Source: Bacillota bacterium (GTDB lineage Bacteria; Bacillota; Clostridia; Christensenellales; Aristaeellaceae). Taken from it: a stretch of 47,501 bases of DNA. Location: contig JAEWSC010000077.1 of NCBI GenBank assembly GCA_023398575.1, forward strand, positions 1-47,501. Direction: 5' to 3'. A model generated the notes under the pieces. The model had not been told where the DNA came from. It saw only the letters and a program-made list of their open reading frames with translations, and made no database searches. The translations under genes were made by a program, and so were the position numbers. The number at the start of each line of letters is the position of its first letter. Position 1 is the first letter of the stretch. Shown piece by piece: positions 8,412-19,643 of the stretch.

Positions 8412-9757
8412 AATTGCGCTACAAACTGCTGCTTATGATGCTGGCCGTGTTTTTGCTGCTGCTCAGCACCGGAACAGGCATTGTCATACAGCAAAGCTTT
8501 TTATCGGCTGTCAACACGGAAAAGGACAGGGCGCTTACAGAAGCAGCCATCATCTCCTCTGCCCTTTATGCACGGGTAAAGGACTTGGAAATCCAGCCGC
8601 TTCGAGATGAAATGCAGAAGCAAGAAGCCTTTTACAGCGTCCAAGGCGTAAAGCTCAATCTGCTTAAGGATGGCCTTACGCTGTGGGGCGATGATATCGC
8701 CTTGCCCGATCTCTTGCCAGAAAAGGATTCCCGCAGGTATCAACTAAAGAATAAAGTGCTGTACATTGCGCAGCATTTGAGTGATACACTCACGCTTCTT
8801 TATGAAAGGGATTTAAGCGGCCTATATGTCAACCGGGATCATCTTTTATCCCTGGCACTGGCATTGTGCTTGGCTGGCTCAGTGCTGATTGTTGCAAGCT
8901 CCATCGTCATTGCAAAAGTAATCATGCGGCCCATTGATAAGCTGCAACTGGCAGCAGAAAAGATTGCTTCTGGCGACTATTCGGTAACCCTGCCTACAAA
9001 GGGGCAGGATGAGACGGCTGAGTTGGCCCGTCAGTTTGAAAAAATGGCCCTGGCAGTCAAAGCAAGGGAAGAAGAACTTACGGAACAAGCTGTCAGAAAG
9101 CAATTGTTTATTGATAGCCTGGCTCACGAAATGCGCACGCCGCTGACGGCTGTCATGGGTTATGCGCGATATCTGCAAAGCGTTAACGCCGGCGAGGAAG
9201 AAAGACAAAAGGCTCTTCAATATATCGCCAGCGAAGCTAAGCGGCTAAAAAACCTGGATGAAACGCTGATGAACCTCACCAACCTTACCCGTGACGGTGT
9301 TGAGCTTACACCGGTGGAAATAAAAGATTTATTGGATAAGTCAGCCAGTCAGGCAAGGCCCTTGTATGAGCAAAAGGGTGTAACGCTACATATTCAAGCG
9401 GAGGATGGCATTTGGCTGGCAGACGAGGCGCTTATGATGCTAATCACCGGCAACCTTTTGCAAAACGCGCTTACCGCCAGTAATCCCGGCGATACGGTTA
9501 CCCTTAGCGGAACGCCCAATGGGCTTACAGTAGCCGATACTGGCATCGGCATGACCGCAGAGCAACTGCAAAGGGCCTGCGACCCATTCTATAAAGCGGA
9601 CAAAGCACGTACCCGCAAAGCAGGCGGCGCGGGGCTTGGCCTGACGCTGGTTGAGCATGCCGCCAAAATGCTGCATACACGGTTGACTCTTGCATCTACC
9701 CCCGGTAAAGGCACCACTGCCGGCATATCATTTGACAACTCCGTTACATCCGCGTGA
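8408..9757 (+). CDS. Sensor histidine kinase
   Basis: A 449-residue membrane kinase: first membrane segment ~6-28, an extracytoplasmic region of about 115 residues, second segment ~145-172, HAMP linker (~173-225, IMRPIDKLQLAAEKI), dimerisation/H-box with His240 in LAHEMRTPLTAV, and ATPase domain with N-box (LLQNALTA), DTGIGMT and GAGLGL. The extracytoplasmic part has no recognised sensor fold. It phosphorylates the regulator encoded just upstream, with which it shares a 4-base ATGA overlap. The first exported paralogue starts 60 bases after its stop with no terminator seen in between, which suggests one transcript. Confidence 0.95.
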   Translation: MKLRYKLLLMMLAVFLLLLSTGTGIVIQQSFLSAVNTEKDRALTEAAIISSALYARVKDLEIQPLRDEMQKQEAFYSVQGVKLNLLKDGLTLWGDDIALPDLLPEKDSRRYQLKNKVLYIAQHLSDTLTLLYERDLSGLYVNRDHLLSLALALCLAGSVLIVASSIVIAKVIMRPIDKLQLAAEKIASGDYSVTLPTKGQDETAELARQFEKMALAVKAREEELTEQAVRKQLFIDSLAHEMRTPLTAVMGYARYLQSVNAGEEERQKALQYIASEAKRLKNLDETLMNLTNLTRDGVELTPVEIKDLLDKSASQARPLYEQKGVTLHIQAEDGIWLADEALMMLITGNLLQNALTASNPGDTVTLSGTPNGLTVADTGIGMTAEQLQRACDPFYKADKARTRKAGGAGLGLTLVEHAAKMLHTRLTLASTPGKGTTAGISFDNSVTSA

Positions 9758-9817
9758 ATACTTGGAAATGCCTCCCGTTGTAGTATAAAGCTACCAAGAT
9801 GCGGAAGGAGAATCATT

Positions 9818-11206
9818 ATGCAACAAAACCAGGTATACAAAAAACAGGCCATTTTCGCGCTGCTGCTGGCTCTGGCCCTCATCCTCGCCTCCACCGGCGG
9901 CTTATGGCTGTTCGTGGTGCAGGCCGATGCAGAAACTGGCCTGCAGGAGACGGAAGAAGCACAACTGCTTGAAACCAGTGCGGTAATCATCCTGCGCGAA
10001 AAATATGACAATTTCCCTTCAGACGTAAATGAAGGCGACTTTGTGGCAACGTATCAGGGCTTTGCACTTACACCAGCAGAGAAAGAACGGCTGGAAAGCA
10101 TACGCGAAAAATTTGCGTCCGGATCACGCCCCATGGAAAAAGCACCCTCTTTGCCTGCGGAAACAGGGTTTGCCATTGTACCACTCAACCCCGATGACTA
10201 CGCAGGGATGACAGAGTATTTTTTTCTGCCTGGGCAAAGGCTTACCGATGAACAGCTTTTGCAGCTCATCGCATATGGCGAGGAAAAAGGAGTTCCCTTC
10301 ACCGCAGATACATTGTCCGTCAAAAACTGCATGCGCGGCGGAGCCATTGAGACGAACCGCTTCCGCTCAGCGGGCGAAGATGCCAGGCGTGATATCCTAT
10401 ACAGACGCATCGTCGAAGAAGGCCTGCGGCCACAAAAGCAAAGCACATCAGAAATAGCATTGCCCCTTACAACTGTGGCAGATATTCCCGTAAACCCCGA
10501 CGTAAACAGCGGACTGGATGTTTTCCACTTTAACCCCATCCGCGAGATGACAGATGAGGAAATCATTACAGAATTGCTGCTCGGAACAAGCGCCGACTAC
10601 TATTTAAATCCGCAAACAGACGAAGACCTTCAACCAGTAAAAGACGTAGCAAAAGCCCGCAGCATTTTAGAAAATGTGTTCAGCATGCCTCTGTCTGCTG
10701 CCAAAGATGTCTTTCATTATTCTACGGATGCAAAAAACGGTACAAAACTAATGCAGGTCACTTTCAAGACGCCCAAAATTAACGGTGTAGAATTTTCTTA
10801 CTACCTTGTAATAGAGTTGGAAAGCGGTCAATGCCGAACAATGTCCAGCAATATTATGGATGATAACCTGTATTATACAGATGGAAACGGCTACCAGATG
10901 TATGGCTCGAAAACTGGCGGCTCTTCACAGGCGGCAGTTGACATGGAAGATCAGCGCTGTATCCAAAGCACCAAAGCTGTAGTGGAGAAGTTAACCTCAA
11001 TTCAGATTGCTCAAATAAAGCCGATCACAAAGGTATCCATTGGCAACACACACGACGCAGGTATCTATATGGCTGTGGAAATGGCGGACGGAACAGCTTA
11101 TATCGTTACCGTACGGTATGCCGATGCAGTGGTGACAGGTATCGACTACCAGTCTGGCGGTCTCAAAAAATGTCTTGAGCAAACAGGCCTTACAGACATC
11201 GGTTGA
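9818..11206 (+). CDS. Exported protein of an unrecognised family, paralogue 1 (intact)
   Basis: A 462-residue protein that I do not recognise. It has a short positive N-terminus, one hydrophobic segment (~11-33, FALLLALALILASTGGLWLF) and no lipobox, so it is probably membrane-anchored with a large outside domain. Features shared with the next two genes are REKYDNFP after the membrane segment, AIVPLNPDDYAGMTEYFFLP, LTDEQLLQLIAYGEEKGVPF, a KN-MRG segment, SAGE..R, EEGLRP, PIREMTDEE and a C-terminal beta-rich part. The C-terminal third looks like a PepSY-like or small beta domain at most; I would not name it. The start has GGAAGGAG upstream. It lies directly behind the sensor kinase and is the only copy of the three with an unbroken frame. 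Confidence 0.85.
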   Translation: MQQNQVYKKQAIFALLLALALILASTGGLWLFVVQADAETGLQETEEAQLLETSAVIILREKYDNFPSDVNEGDFVATYQGFALTPAEKERLESIREKFASGSRPMEKAPSLPAETGFAIVPLNPDDYAGMTEYFFLPGQRLTDEQLLQLIAYGEEKGVPFTADTLSVKNCMRGGAIETNRFRSAGEDARRDILYRRIVEEGLRPQKQSTSEIALPLTTVADIPVNPDVNSGLDVFHFNPIREMTDEEIITELLLGTSADYYLNPQTDEDLQPVKDVAKARSILENVFSMPLSAAKDVFHYSTDAKNGTKLMQVTFKTPKINGVEFSYYLVIELESGQCRTMSSNIMDDNLYYTDGNGYQMYGSKTGGSSQAAVDMEDQRCIQSTKAVVEKLTSIQIAQIKPITKVSIGNTHDAGIYMAVEMADGTAYIVTVRYADAVVTGIDYQSGGLKKCLEQTGLTDIG

Positions 11207-11207
11207 C

Positions 11208-11245
11208 CAGATAAAGGGGTGGATGGCCATCCGCCCTGGTATCTG
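11208..11245 (+). other. Intercistronic hairpin between paralogues 1 and 2
   Basis: GGTGGATGG pairs with CCATCCGCC as a near-perfect inverted repeat, flanked by CAGATA / TATCTG which pair outside it. There is no T-run. It may attenuate transcription or protect mRNA ends in the array. Confidence 0.45.
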
Positions 11246-11289
11246 ACATTACGCTACAACAGCATCATCCATCTGCGGAGGAGAATGTC

Positions 11290-12617
11290 ATGTATATAGA
11301 CGCCTGCAAAAAGCAAACACTCTTTGTTTTACTGGCCTCCCTTCTTTTCATATTCCTATGCCTGGGCGGAATGTGGGCCCATGTGAAAAGCGCCGATGCC
11401 CAAACAGGCATCACGGAAGCCTCCCAGGCCAAGATTCCTGAGGAAGATGAAATCACGATCATCCGGGAGAAATATGACAACTTTCCCCCGCATCAGGAAA
11501 CCGACGATACCTTGTTCTGGTGTGAAGGATTTGGATTGATGCAAAGTGAGAAGGAACGGCTTTCCACGCTAAAGGAAGCGTATGCCAACGGCTTGTGCCC
11601 GATGGAGCCCGCGCCGGCAACGCCTGTAAACGCGGGGGTTGCCATCCTTCCCATAGACCCTGACAGCTTTGGCGGCATGAGAGAATACTACTTTCTTCCT
11701 AAAGTAAGGCTGACAGATGAGCAGCTGCTGCAACTCATCGCCTACGGCGAAGAAAGCGGCACCCCCTTCACCGCGGAAACGCTGACAGTCAAAAACAGTA
11801 TGCGGGGCAGCGATTGGCTAACCAACCGTCAGCTTTCCGCGGGGGAAGCGGGGCGCTGGGGCAATCTTTCGCACAGAGCAAGCCAGGAAGGGCTAAAAGC
11901 ACCAGATTCTGGTATCGGCAGCCTTGCACTGCCACTATCTGGCGTCGCATATATACCCTTGAATCCCAATACCTATGGCCTGGAGAAGTTTGCCCTCTAC
12001 CCTCTTCGGGAACTGACGGATGAAGAACTGCTGCTGGATGTGTATAAGCTTCGCTCCGGTGAAGGGTATACCTATCTGAACCCGGCAGCGGAAGCGAACC
12101 TGAACCAAGCGGCGAATGCCCAAAGCATACGGGCGCTGCTAGAAGATGTAACAAGCGTGCCCATCTGGGCTAAAATGACGCGTATCAGCTACTCGCGTAA
12201 GGATTCCACAGGAGATATTCAAGTCACCGCTTCCTCTGATTCAGCCAGGATCAACGGATTGCCAGCTTCTTACACTGCCATCTTTGACTGGGAAAGCGGT
12301 CAACCCATATATATTGATCATTATGTGGATGACCTGGCCTTCCGGGAAAATTCTGACCATAGTGAAACGCTGGGTACAACGAAGGACATGTATGATCCTC
12401 GCTGAAAGATATCGCCCGGAGCGCGATGGAAAAATGCACCGACGTCAGCATCACACATGTGAAGGCAATGAATCTTGTTGGGATGGGAAATGAAGAACAG
12501 CCCGGTGTGCAACTGGATGTTTTCTTGTCTAACGACAGTGCCTACGAGATCGCCATCCGATTTCAAGATGGCATGGTATTATCCGCACGATACCTGCCCA
12601 AGGGCACAATCCGGTAA
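11290..12617 (+). pseudogene. Exported protein family, paralogue 2 (frameshifted near 12400)
   Basis: The first frame gives 371 residues (11290-12405) with the same layout as paralogue 1: a membrane segment (~12-32), REKYDNFP, AILPIDPDSFGGMREYYFLP, LTDEQLLQLIAYGEESGTPF, KNSMRG and LRELTDEELL. It stops just after MYDPR. The family's C-terminal part continues immediately in the neighbouring frame from 12402 to 12617 (LKDIARSAMEK ... FQDGMVLSARYL), matching the C-terminus of paralogue 3 (SDGMLMSAQYL). A single missing base at about 12400 explains it; no classical slippery heptamer is present. It is either a young pseudogene, a sequencing error or a truncated but functional product. It has a good GGAGGAG ribosome site. 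Confidence 0.8.
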
Positions 12618-12686
12618 AGAGCATGCAGTAAGCCTGCTGCATCTCACTTTCCCAGTAACAATACAGCATTAAGAAGGGAGAAAGCC

Positions 12687-14028
12687 ATGCAAATAAAAGA
12701 AAAAGGAAGCCAAAACCTCTGGGTATTGCTGATTGCTCTGGTTCTGATTGCTTTTTGCATCGTTGGCCTGTGGGCCTACGTAAAAGGCGCAGATGCGCAA
12801 ACAGGGGTGCAGGAAGCATCTGTCACGGCACTGCCCGAAGTAGAGAACATTAACATTGACATGGAGAAATATGACAATTACCCAGTAGCATCTGACTATG
12901 GTTTTCTATTTGAAAATGGTAAGGTGCTGAAGGAAGTAGAAATAAGGCGTCTTTCCAAGCTGGTCCAAGCTTATGCGCAAGGGCTTCACCCCATAAACAG
13001 CGCCCTCTCCCTTCCAGACGAATCGGGCTTTGCCATCGTGCCGCTTGATCCCAATGAATTTGCGGGCATGACAGAATATTACTTACTTCCGGATACGGTG
13101 CTAACAGATGAGGAACTGCTTATGCTTATTGCATACGGCGAAAAGATTGGCGTGCCCTTTACCCAGGACACGCTGACCACAAAAAACTCTGCACGCTGGT
13201 TCGACACCTACTGTAACCGCGCTCTCTCCGCAGGCGAAAAAGAAAGGCGATCCATTTTGATCAACCGTGTAAGGATGGAAGGGCTGCGTCCTGAGTCTTA
13301 TGAGTCCGCGGAATTAACACCTGCGAAATTACCGGTCAGCAGTGTAGCGGGCATTTATACGTATTCGTCTGAATTAGAGGGCTTTTACACATTTGAATTC
13401 TATCCTATAAAGAGAAATGACAGACGAGGAACTCTTACAAACCATATTCCTAGGCCACGAAGATGGCGGCTATACCATTGTAACCCCAATGCAAGATAAT
13501 GACCTGAACCCGACGGAAGATATGGCAAAGGTGCGCTCGCTTTTGGAGGATATGATGGGCATGCCCATGTCCGCGAAAAGCACATGCCTTTGGTATTCGC
13601 AAAAAGACTTAACTGGGGAGATTCGCTTGTGTGCTGAATATGAATCGGCACTGGTGAATGGTATAAGAACAGAGTACACTGTGACCGTCGAAAGGTCAAG
13701 TGGGAAAATACTGTACATCGAACAACGGACATCCTATCCATACACATCCGGTACTACTGAAGTTCCGCCCTCGCCAGACATTTATGACAGGCGATATATG
13801 GAAATGGCCATGAGAGTAATATCAAAATTGACCCATGAAGAAACCCTATCCGCATCACCAACAGGTACCGAAGCTAATAGCGATAGCATGGAAGCTTATA
13901 TATCATTCGATGTCCGCTTGAAGAACGGCGGCACGTACGCTTTGAACATTAGGTGCTCAGACGGCATGCTAATGTCTGCTCAATATCTGTCTGATGATGT
14001 GGAGCCGAACAACGACAGTATGTGGTAA
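12687..14028 (+). pseudogene. Exported protein family, paralogue 3 (frameshifted near 13410)
   Basis: The 5' frame (12687-13499) matches the family up to FEFYPIKR, then runs into unrelated residues. The downstream frame resumes the family at once: reading AGA GAA ATG ACA from about 13411 gives REMTDEE, identical to paralogue 1 (PIREMTDEE), and continues to the stop at 14028. One extra A in the AAA at 13409-13411 accounts for it. The restored protein would be about 447 residues, with an N-terminal membrane segment, EKYDNYP, AIVPLDPNEFAGMTEYYLLP and LTDEELLMLIAYGEKIGVPF. The ATG at 13417 could restart translation of the second half but has only weak ribosome-site support. A terminator follows. 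Confidence 0.8.
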
Positions 14029-14061
14029 TACAATCAGAAAGCAACATGTGGGAGCACCTAT

Positions 14062-14110
14062 AAAAAAACCCTGCCATTCATCTGCTATGCAGACTTGGCA
14101 GGGTGTTTTT
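14062..14110 (+). terminator. Terminator after the exported-protein array
   Basis: AAAAAACCCTGCCA pairs with TGGCAGGGTGTTTTT (one bulge), with a small inner stem TCTGC/GCAGA in the loop. It ends in a T-run about 35 bases after the last paralogue and would end the two-component/exported-protein transcript. Confidence 0.8.
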
Positions 14111-14242
14111 GTGATGAGATGGTCAGGCCTTTCGCCTGCGCCTTATTATGTGTATCAGCGAATTCCACATTGCTTTTGAACTGACATGGACAAACAATTC
14201 ACCGCTGCCCATCGTTTTCATATCTTTATGCTTTTGTAAAAT

Positions 14243-14278
14243 GGGGATTCCAAAGGGACTGTGTCCTTCGGGATTCCC
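14243..14278 (-). terminator. Imperfect hairpin downstream of typA
   Basis: On the minus strand a GGGAATCCCGAAGGA arm folds back on TCCCTTTGGAATCCCC with bulges and a wobble, 17 bases past the typA stop. Only a weak T-rich stretch follows. It is the likely transcript end of typA; the rest of 14111-14295 holds nothing else I can support. Confidence 0.4.
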
Positions 14279-14295
14279 AAGCCAGAACCCTTGGG

Positions 14296-16110
<1,815 letters not shown>

Positions 16111-16145
16111 AAATACTTCCTTCCTAATGGTCGTAAAGGACGGCT

Positions 16146-16288
16146 CCGAAGGTTTCCAAAGAGCTCCAAAGGCGAAGCGCCGCCTGTGGCGGATGAAGCA
16201 AGGCGGAGGAGGCTGGCGAAACGAGCAATGCGAGCGATAGTGAGCAGTGCGTCGATTGAGCAAGCTGTCCGGAAAGCCCTTTGGCCGC
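16146..16288. repeat. Dispersed fold-back repeat, copy A
   Basis: A 143-base element in the typA-prfC gap. By hand alignment it matches copy B (19644-19786) without gaps, with 18 mismatches (about 87% identity). The ends are partly inverted: CCAAAGAGC near one end and GCCCTTTGG near the other. An internal GC-rich fold (GCCGCCTGTGGCGG) is also shared. It carries no convincing gene; open frames across it are by-products of its composition. Confidence 0.85.
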
Positions 16289-16367
16289 TCCCGCAGGAAC
16301 GCCCCCATAATACAAGCCTCGTTATCAATATTGTGTCAATGGAACATCGAAGGCACCATATGCTGTC

Positions 16368-17990
16368 TTACGCATGCCTTGACGCGGTTTCAGCCAGCTT
16401 CAACCCTGGATTGTTCTCCGTGGCCAGGCGAACACTCCACTCGTTTTCAAACAGTAGCACATCCCGCTGCTGGCTGTCCTTGGCCCGGCCACTGGTAGAG
16501 GTAAGCTTCAACTCATCCACCGGCTTTGGCGAACTCGTGACCCAGCGCACAAAGCGGAAGGCCATGTTGTCCATCAAAATCTCCGCACCATACTCGGCCT
16601 TTAGGCGGTAGGCCAGCACATCGAACTGCAAAACGCCAACGACGCCTACCAGAAAATCCTCCCGGCCCAGTTCGGTGCGCAGAAAGGTTTGTATCGCGCC
16701 TTCCTGGCTTAACTGCGTGATGCCTTTTACAAACTGTTTGCGCTTCATGCTATCCACAGGGCGGACCCTGGCAAAGTGCTCCGGCGCGAACACAGGAATA
16801 TCTTCATAGTGCATTTTGCGGCCGATGGACAGGGTGTCTCCCAGGCCAAATAATCCAGGGTCGAACAAGCCGATAATATCGCCTGCCCAGGCCTCCTCCA
16901 CCGCTTCACGCTCATCAGCCATGAACTGCTGGGGCTGTTTTAGCTGAATCTCTTTGTCGGTGCCGCTGTGCCACACAGTCATGCCCTTTTCAAATGCGCC
17001 GCTGACCACCCGCAAAAACGCCAGCCTGTCCCGGTGGGCAGGATTCATATTGGCCTGAATTTTGAAGATAAAGCCTGAGAAGCGTGCGTCTTCCGGCTCA
17101 ATCACGCCCTGATCGCTCTTACGGGATAAGGGCGGCGGCGTGAACTGCAAAAAGCGCTTGAGGAAAGGCTCTACGCCAAAGTTGGTAACAGCCGAACCGA
17201 AAAACAGCGGCGTCAACTGCCCCTGGCGCACGGCATCCAAATCAAAGGGATCGCCGGCCACATCCAAAAGCTCGATTTCATCTTTCAAACGTTTGATATA
17301 ATGACCCTGGAGAATACCCTTCAACGCGGGATCATCCAGCGTAATCTCCGTCTTTTCCACCTTGTTCTTGCCATGGTCACCGCCGGTATACAGCTCAATG
17401 ATTTCGCTGTCCCGGTGGTACACGCCTTGAAAGTCGCCGTCCACGCCAATGGGCCAGTTGATGGGGCAAGAACGGATGCCCAGCACCTGTTCCAGTTCTT
17501 CCATCAGCGCAAACGGATCCTTGGCAGCCCGGTCCATTTTGTTCACGAACGTGAATATGGGTATGTTGCGAAGGCGGCATACCTTGAAGAGTTTTATGGT
17601 CTGCTCTTCCACGCCCTTGGCCGCGTCAATCAGCATGACCGCCGCGTCGGCTGCCACCAGCACGCGGTAAGTATCCTCACTGAAATCCTGGTGGCCAGGC
17701 GTATCGAGTATGTTGATTCGAAAGCCGTCAAACTCGAACTGCATAGCGCTAGAGGTCACGGAAATGCCGCGCTGCTTTTCAATCTCCATCCAGTCAGAGG
17801 TGGCGTGGCGCTCGGCCTTCCTGGCCTTTACGCTGCCGGCCTGGCGGATAGCGCCGCCATAAAGCAGCAGCTTTTCCGTCAACGTGGTCTTGCCCGCGTC
17901 GGGATGGCTGATAATGGCAAAGGTGCGGCGCTTTGATACTTGCTCGTGCAGCGTCGCCTGAAATTCTGCGGTGCCGGGGCTGGGCAGCAT
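16368..17990 (-). CDS. prfC: Peptide chain release factor 3
   Basis: A 540-residue class II release factor GTPase, which recycles RF1/RF2 from the ribosome after termination. G1 SHPDAGKTTLTE near residues 29-40, RGISVTSSAMQF switch region, DTPGHQDFSEDTYR and NKMDRAAKDP are all present. RF3-specific regions follow (GITQLSQEGAIQ, VGVLQFDVLAYRLKAEYGAE). The ATG at 17990 has GGGAGG ideally placed; a start further upstream is possible but has no such site. A TTGCAA-17-TAAAAT promoter lies 40-70 bases upstream. It is followed by repeat copy A and then typA on the same strand. Confidence 0.97.
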   Translation of the reverse strand: MLPSPGTAEFQATLHEQVSKRRTFAIISHPDAGKTTLTEKLLLYGGAIRQAGSVKARKAERHATSDWMEIEKQRGISVTSSAMQFEFDGFRINILDTPGHQDFSEDTYRVLVAADAAVMLIDAAKGVEEQTIKLFKVCRLRNIPIFTFVNKMDRAAKDPFALMEELEQVLGIRSCPINWPIGVDGDFQGVYHRDSEIIELYTGGDHGKNKVEKTEITLDDPALKGILQGHYIKRLKDEIELLDVAGDPFDLDAVRQGQLTPLFFGSAVTNFGVEPFLKRFLQFTPPPLSRKSDQGVIEPEDARFSGFIFKIQANMNPAHRDRLAFLRVVSGAFEKGMTVWHSGTDKEIQLKQPQQFMADEREAVEEAWAGDIIGLFDPGLFGLGDTLSIGRKMHYEDIPVFAPEHFARVRPVDSMKRKQFVKGITQLSQEGAIQTFLRTELGREDFLVGVVGVLQFDVLAYRLKAEYGAEILMDNMAFRFVRWVTSSPKPVDELKLTSTSGRAKDSQQRDVLLFENEWSVRLATENNPGLKLAETASRHA

Positions 17991-18029
17991 GCGTGTTCCT
18001 CCCTTGGGTAATGTGAAAACCAATTTGTT

Positions 18030-18058
18030 ATTTTATCATAGATTGCGATCCGTTGCAA
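18030..18058 (-). promoter_or_regulatory. Sigma-A-type promoter of prfC
   Basis: Minus-strand TTGCAA, 17-base spacer, TAAAAT, about 40 bases before the prfC start codon. Confidence 0.7.
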
Positions 18059-18089
18059 CTTTTTTGGCATATGGCTCATGTTTATTTTA

Positions 18090-18123
18090 GGGAAGGAGCC
18101 TTTTTGAAAAAAGGCCCCGTCCC
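18090..18123. other. Hairpin with TTTTTGAAAAA core
   Basis: GGGAAGGAGCCTTTTT folds on AAAAAAGGCCCCGTCCC with a GA loop and one or two mismatches. It stands in the divergent gap between prfC and the MFS gene (18024-18335), where no terminator is needed. Its core resembles the 4454-4491 hairpin. The rest of this gap holds the prfC promoter and AT-rich sequence without a gene. Confidence 0.45.
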
Positions 18124-18335
18124 GCACCCATCCCCGAAAAACCATATCATAGTCATAGTTTACATTAGCAATTGAACCATCATTATATAACTTTGCTTCT
18201 GTGAGGATTGTGCAAGCAGGTGTAAGGATTCGATACAAAGAATGAATATGGTCGCATGACTACATTCCTGAAAACCACCTCAACGGTTGCTTGGAAGACT
18301 ATACGATGGCCCGGCCATCCTATTGGAGGCAGACA

Positions 18336-19574
18336 GTGACTACCCTGACACTCAACCAGGCTCATTTGCGCCGCCGCACCCTCATCCTGTGCTTTGCCTG
18401 CTATACCGTTTCCTATCTTTTGCGCACCAACCTGTCCGCTGTGCTGGACAAGCTAATTATTGACCTGCAAATCAGCCGGACGCTGGCTGGCAGCATCGGC
18501 TCGCTCTATTTTTGGATGTACGCACTGCGCCAGTTCATCAACGGATACCTGGCCGGGCGGCTAAATCCTAAAAAGATGATTATTACAGGCCTTTCACTCT
18601 CCATATGCATCAACTGCCTCATCGGCTCCGTTCGCAGCTATCCTTTGATTCTTATCTTATGGGGTCTCAACGGCTATTCTCTGTCGATGATCTGGGGTGC
18701 CACCTTCAAAATACTCACCAATTGGTACAGCAAAGAGGCCTACGCCAAGGTTTCGGTGTATATCTCCTTGCCCACCACGGTGGGTTATTTGATCTCCTGG
18801 AGCGTGATTCGCCTGATTGCCGCCCACTTCACCTGGCGGTACGCGTTCTTTATACCGGCCATATGCGCCGCTGGGTTTCTGATTCTATGGATTGTGTTTT
18901 TGCAGCCCGCTCCCCCATTGTCAGACTCAGTTACTGCTTCTTCCGAGAAAAAGATTGATAGCGGCTCAGCCCAAAAATCGCCCTACCAGTTGCTGATTGT
19001 CTGCGGATTGATCTTTGTAGGCCTAGCCGCTATCGTGCAGGGCCTAATCAAGGAGAGTATTAACCTGTGGGCGCCCACACAGATGGCGGAATTAGGCTCA
19101 GCAGCTAAGAGTGATATCGCCTCTTTGTATGCTGTCGGCGTACCAATCGCAGGGACATTGGGCATACTGGCTGTGAGCAGGCTGCTGCGTGCCTTTCACA
19201 ACTCCAGCATCAAAACACTAGTGGTACTATTTATTGCTGCAGCAATATGTGCAGGCGGGGTGTTTGTATTCCGGCCTCCGTTTTTTCTATCGGCGCTGCT
19301 TTTGAGCGTGCTGATGGCCTGTGTGTGCGGTGTGAATGTAATCATTACGGTATTTCTGCCTACTGGCTTTGTGCAGCAGGGGCTCTCTACCCAGGTTTCG
19401 GGCACCCTCAACTTTATGGTGTACATCGGCGCCGGGGTTGGCGGAAGCCTCTCGGGCCTTGTCAGCGATTTGTTCGGTTGGAACAGCCTTTACCTTTTGT
19501 GGTCGGTCTTGTGCCTTGTGGCGCTGGGCATGCTGATGATATGGCATGTAAGGGGCAAAGGACAAGCAATATAG
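18336..19574 (+). CDS. Major facilitator superfamily transporter
   Basis: A 412-residue membrane protein with about twelve hydrophobic segments and a central cytoplasmic loop (~200-222). The pattern TNLSAVLDKLIIDLQIS after the first segment and the GYLAGRLNPKKMII loop (MFS motif A-like) resemble the organophosphate/sugar-phosphate antiporter branch (GlpT/UhpT-like), so a phosphorylated or acidic sugar is a reasonable guess, not shown. I prefer the GTG at 18336 because GGAGG stands 7 bases upstream; an ATG at 18306 with a weaker GGAAG site would add ten residues. It lies upstream of the mannonate dehydratase gene but is separated from it by a repeat and a separate promoter. Confidence 0.87.
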   Translation: MTTLTLNQAHLRRRTLILCFACYTVSYLLRTNLSAVLDKLIIDLQISRTLAGSIGSLYFWMYALRQFINGYLAGRLNPKKMIITGLSLSICINCLIGSVRSYPLILILWGLNGYSLSMIWGATFKILTNWYSKEAYAKVSVYISLPTTVGYLISWSVIRLIAAHFTWRYAFFIPAICAAGFLILWIVFLQPAPPLSDSVTASSEKKIDSGSAQKSPYQLLIVCGLIFVGLAAIVQGLIKESINLWAPTQMAELGSAAKSDIASLYAVGVPIAGTLGILAVSRLLRAFHNSSIKTLVVLFIAAAICAGGVFVFRPPFFLSALLLSVLMACVCGVNVIITVFLPTGFVQQGLSTQVSGTLNFMVYIGAGVGGSLSGLVSDLFGWNSLYLLWSVLCLVALGMLMIWHVRGKGQAI

Positions 19575-19643
19575 CGCACAATACGCTATAGTATAAGTGG
19601 TGATTATCGTAAATTGATATTGTAATATTTACCACGATGGCGC

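Noticed and set aside
13417..14028. Independent small gene starting at ATG 13417
   Set aside because: The sequence is the continuation of paralogue 3 in another frame and lacks its own membrane segment and clear ribosome site.
16111..16308. N-terminal extension of TypA by 66 residues
   Set aside because: It is encoded by repeat copy A, has no homology to TypA, and the ATG at 16110 has a good ribosome site and the normal family N-terminus.
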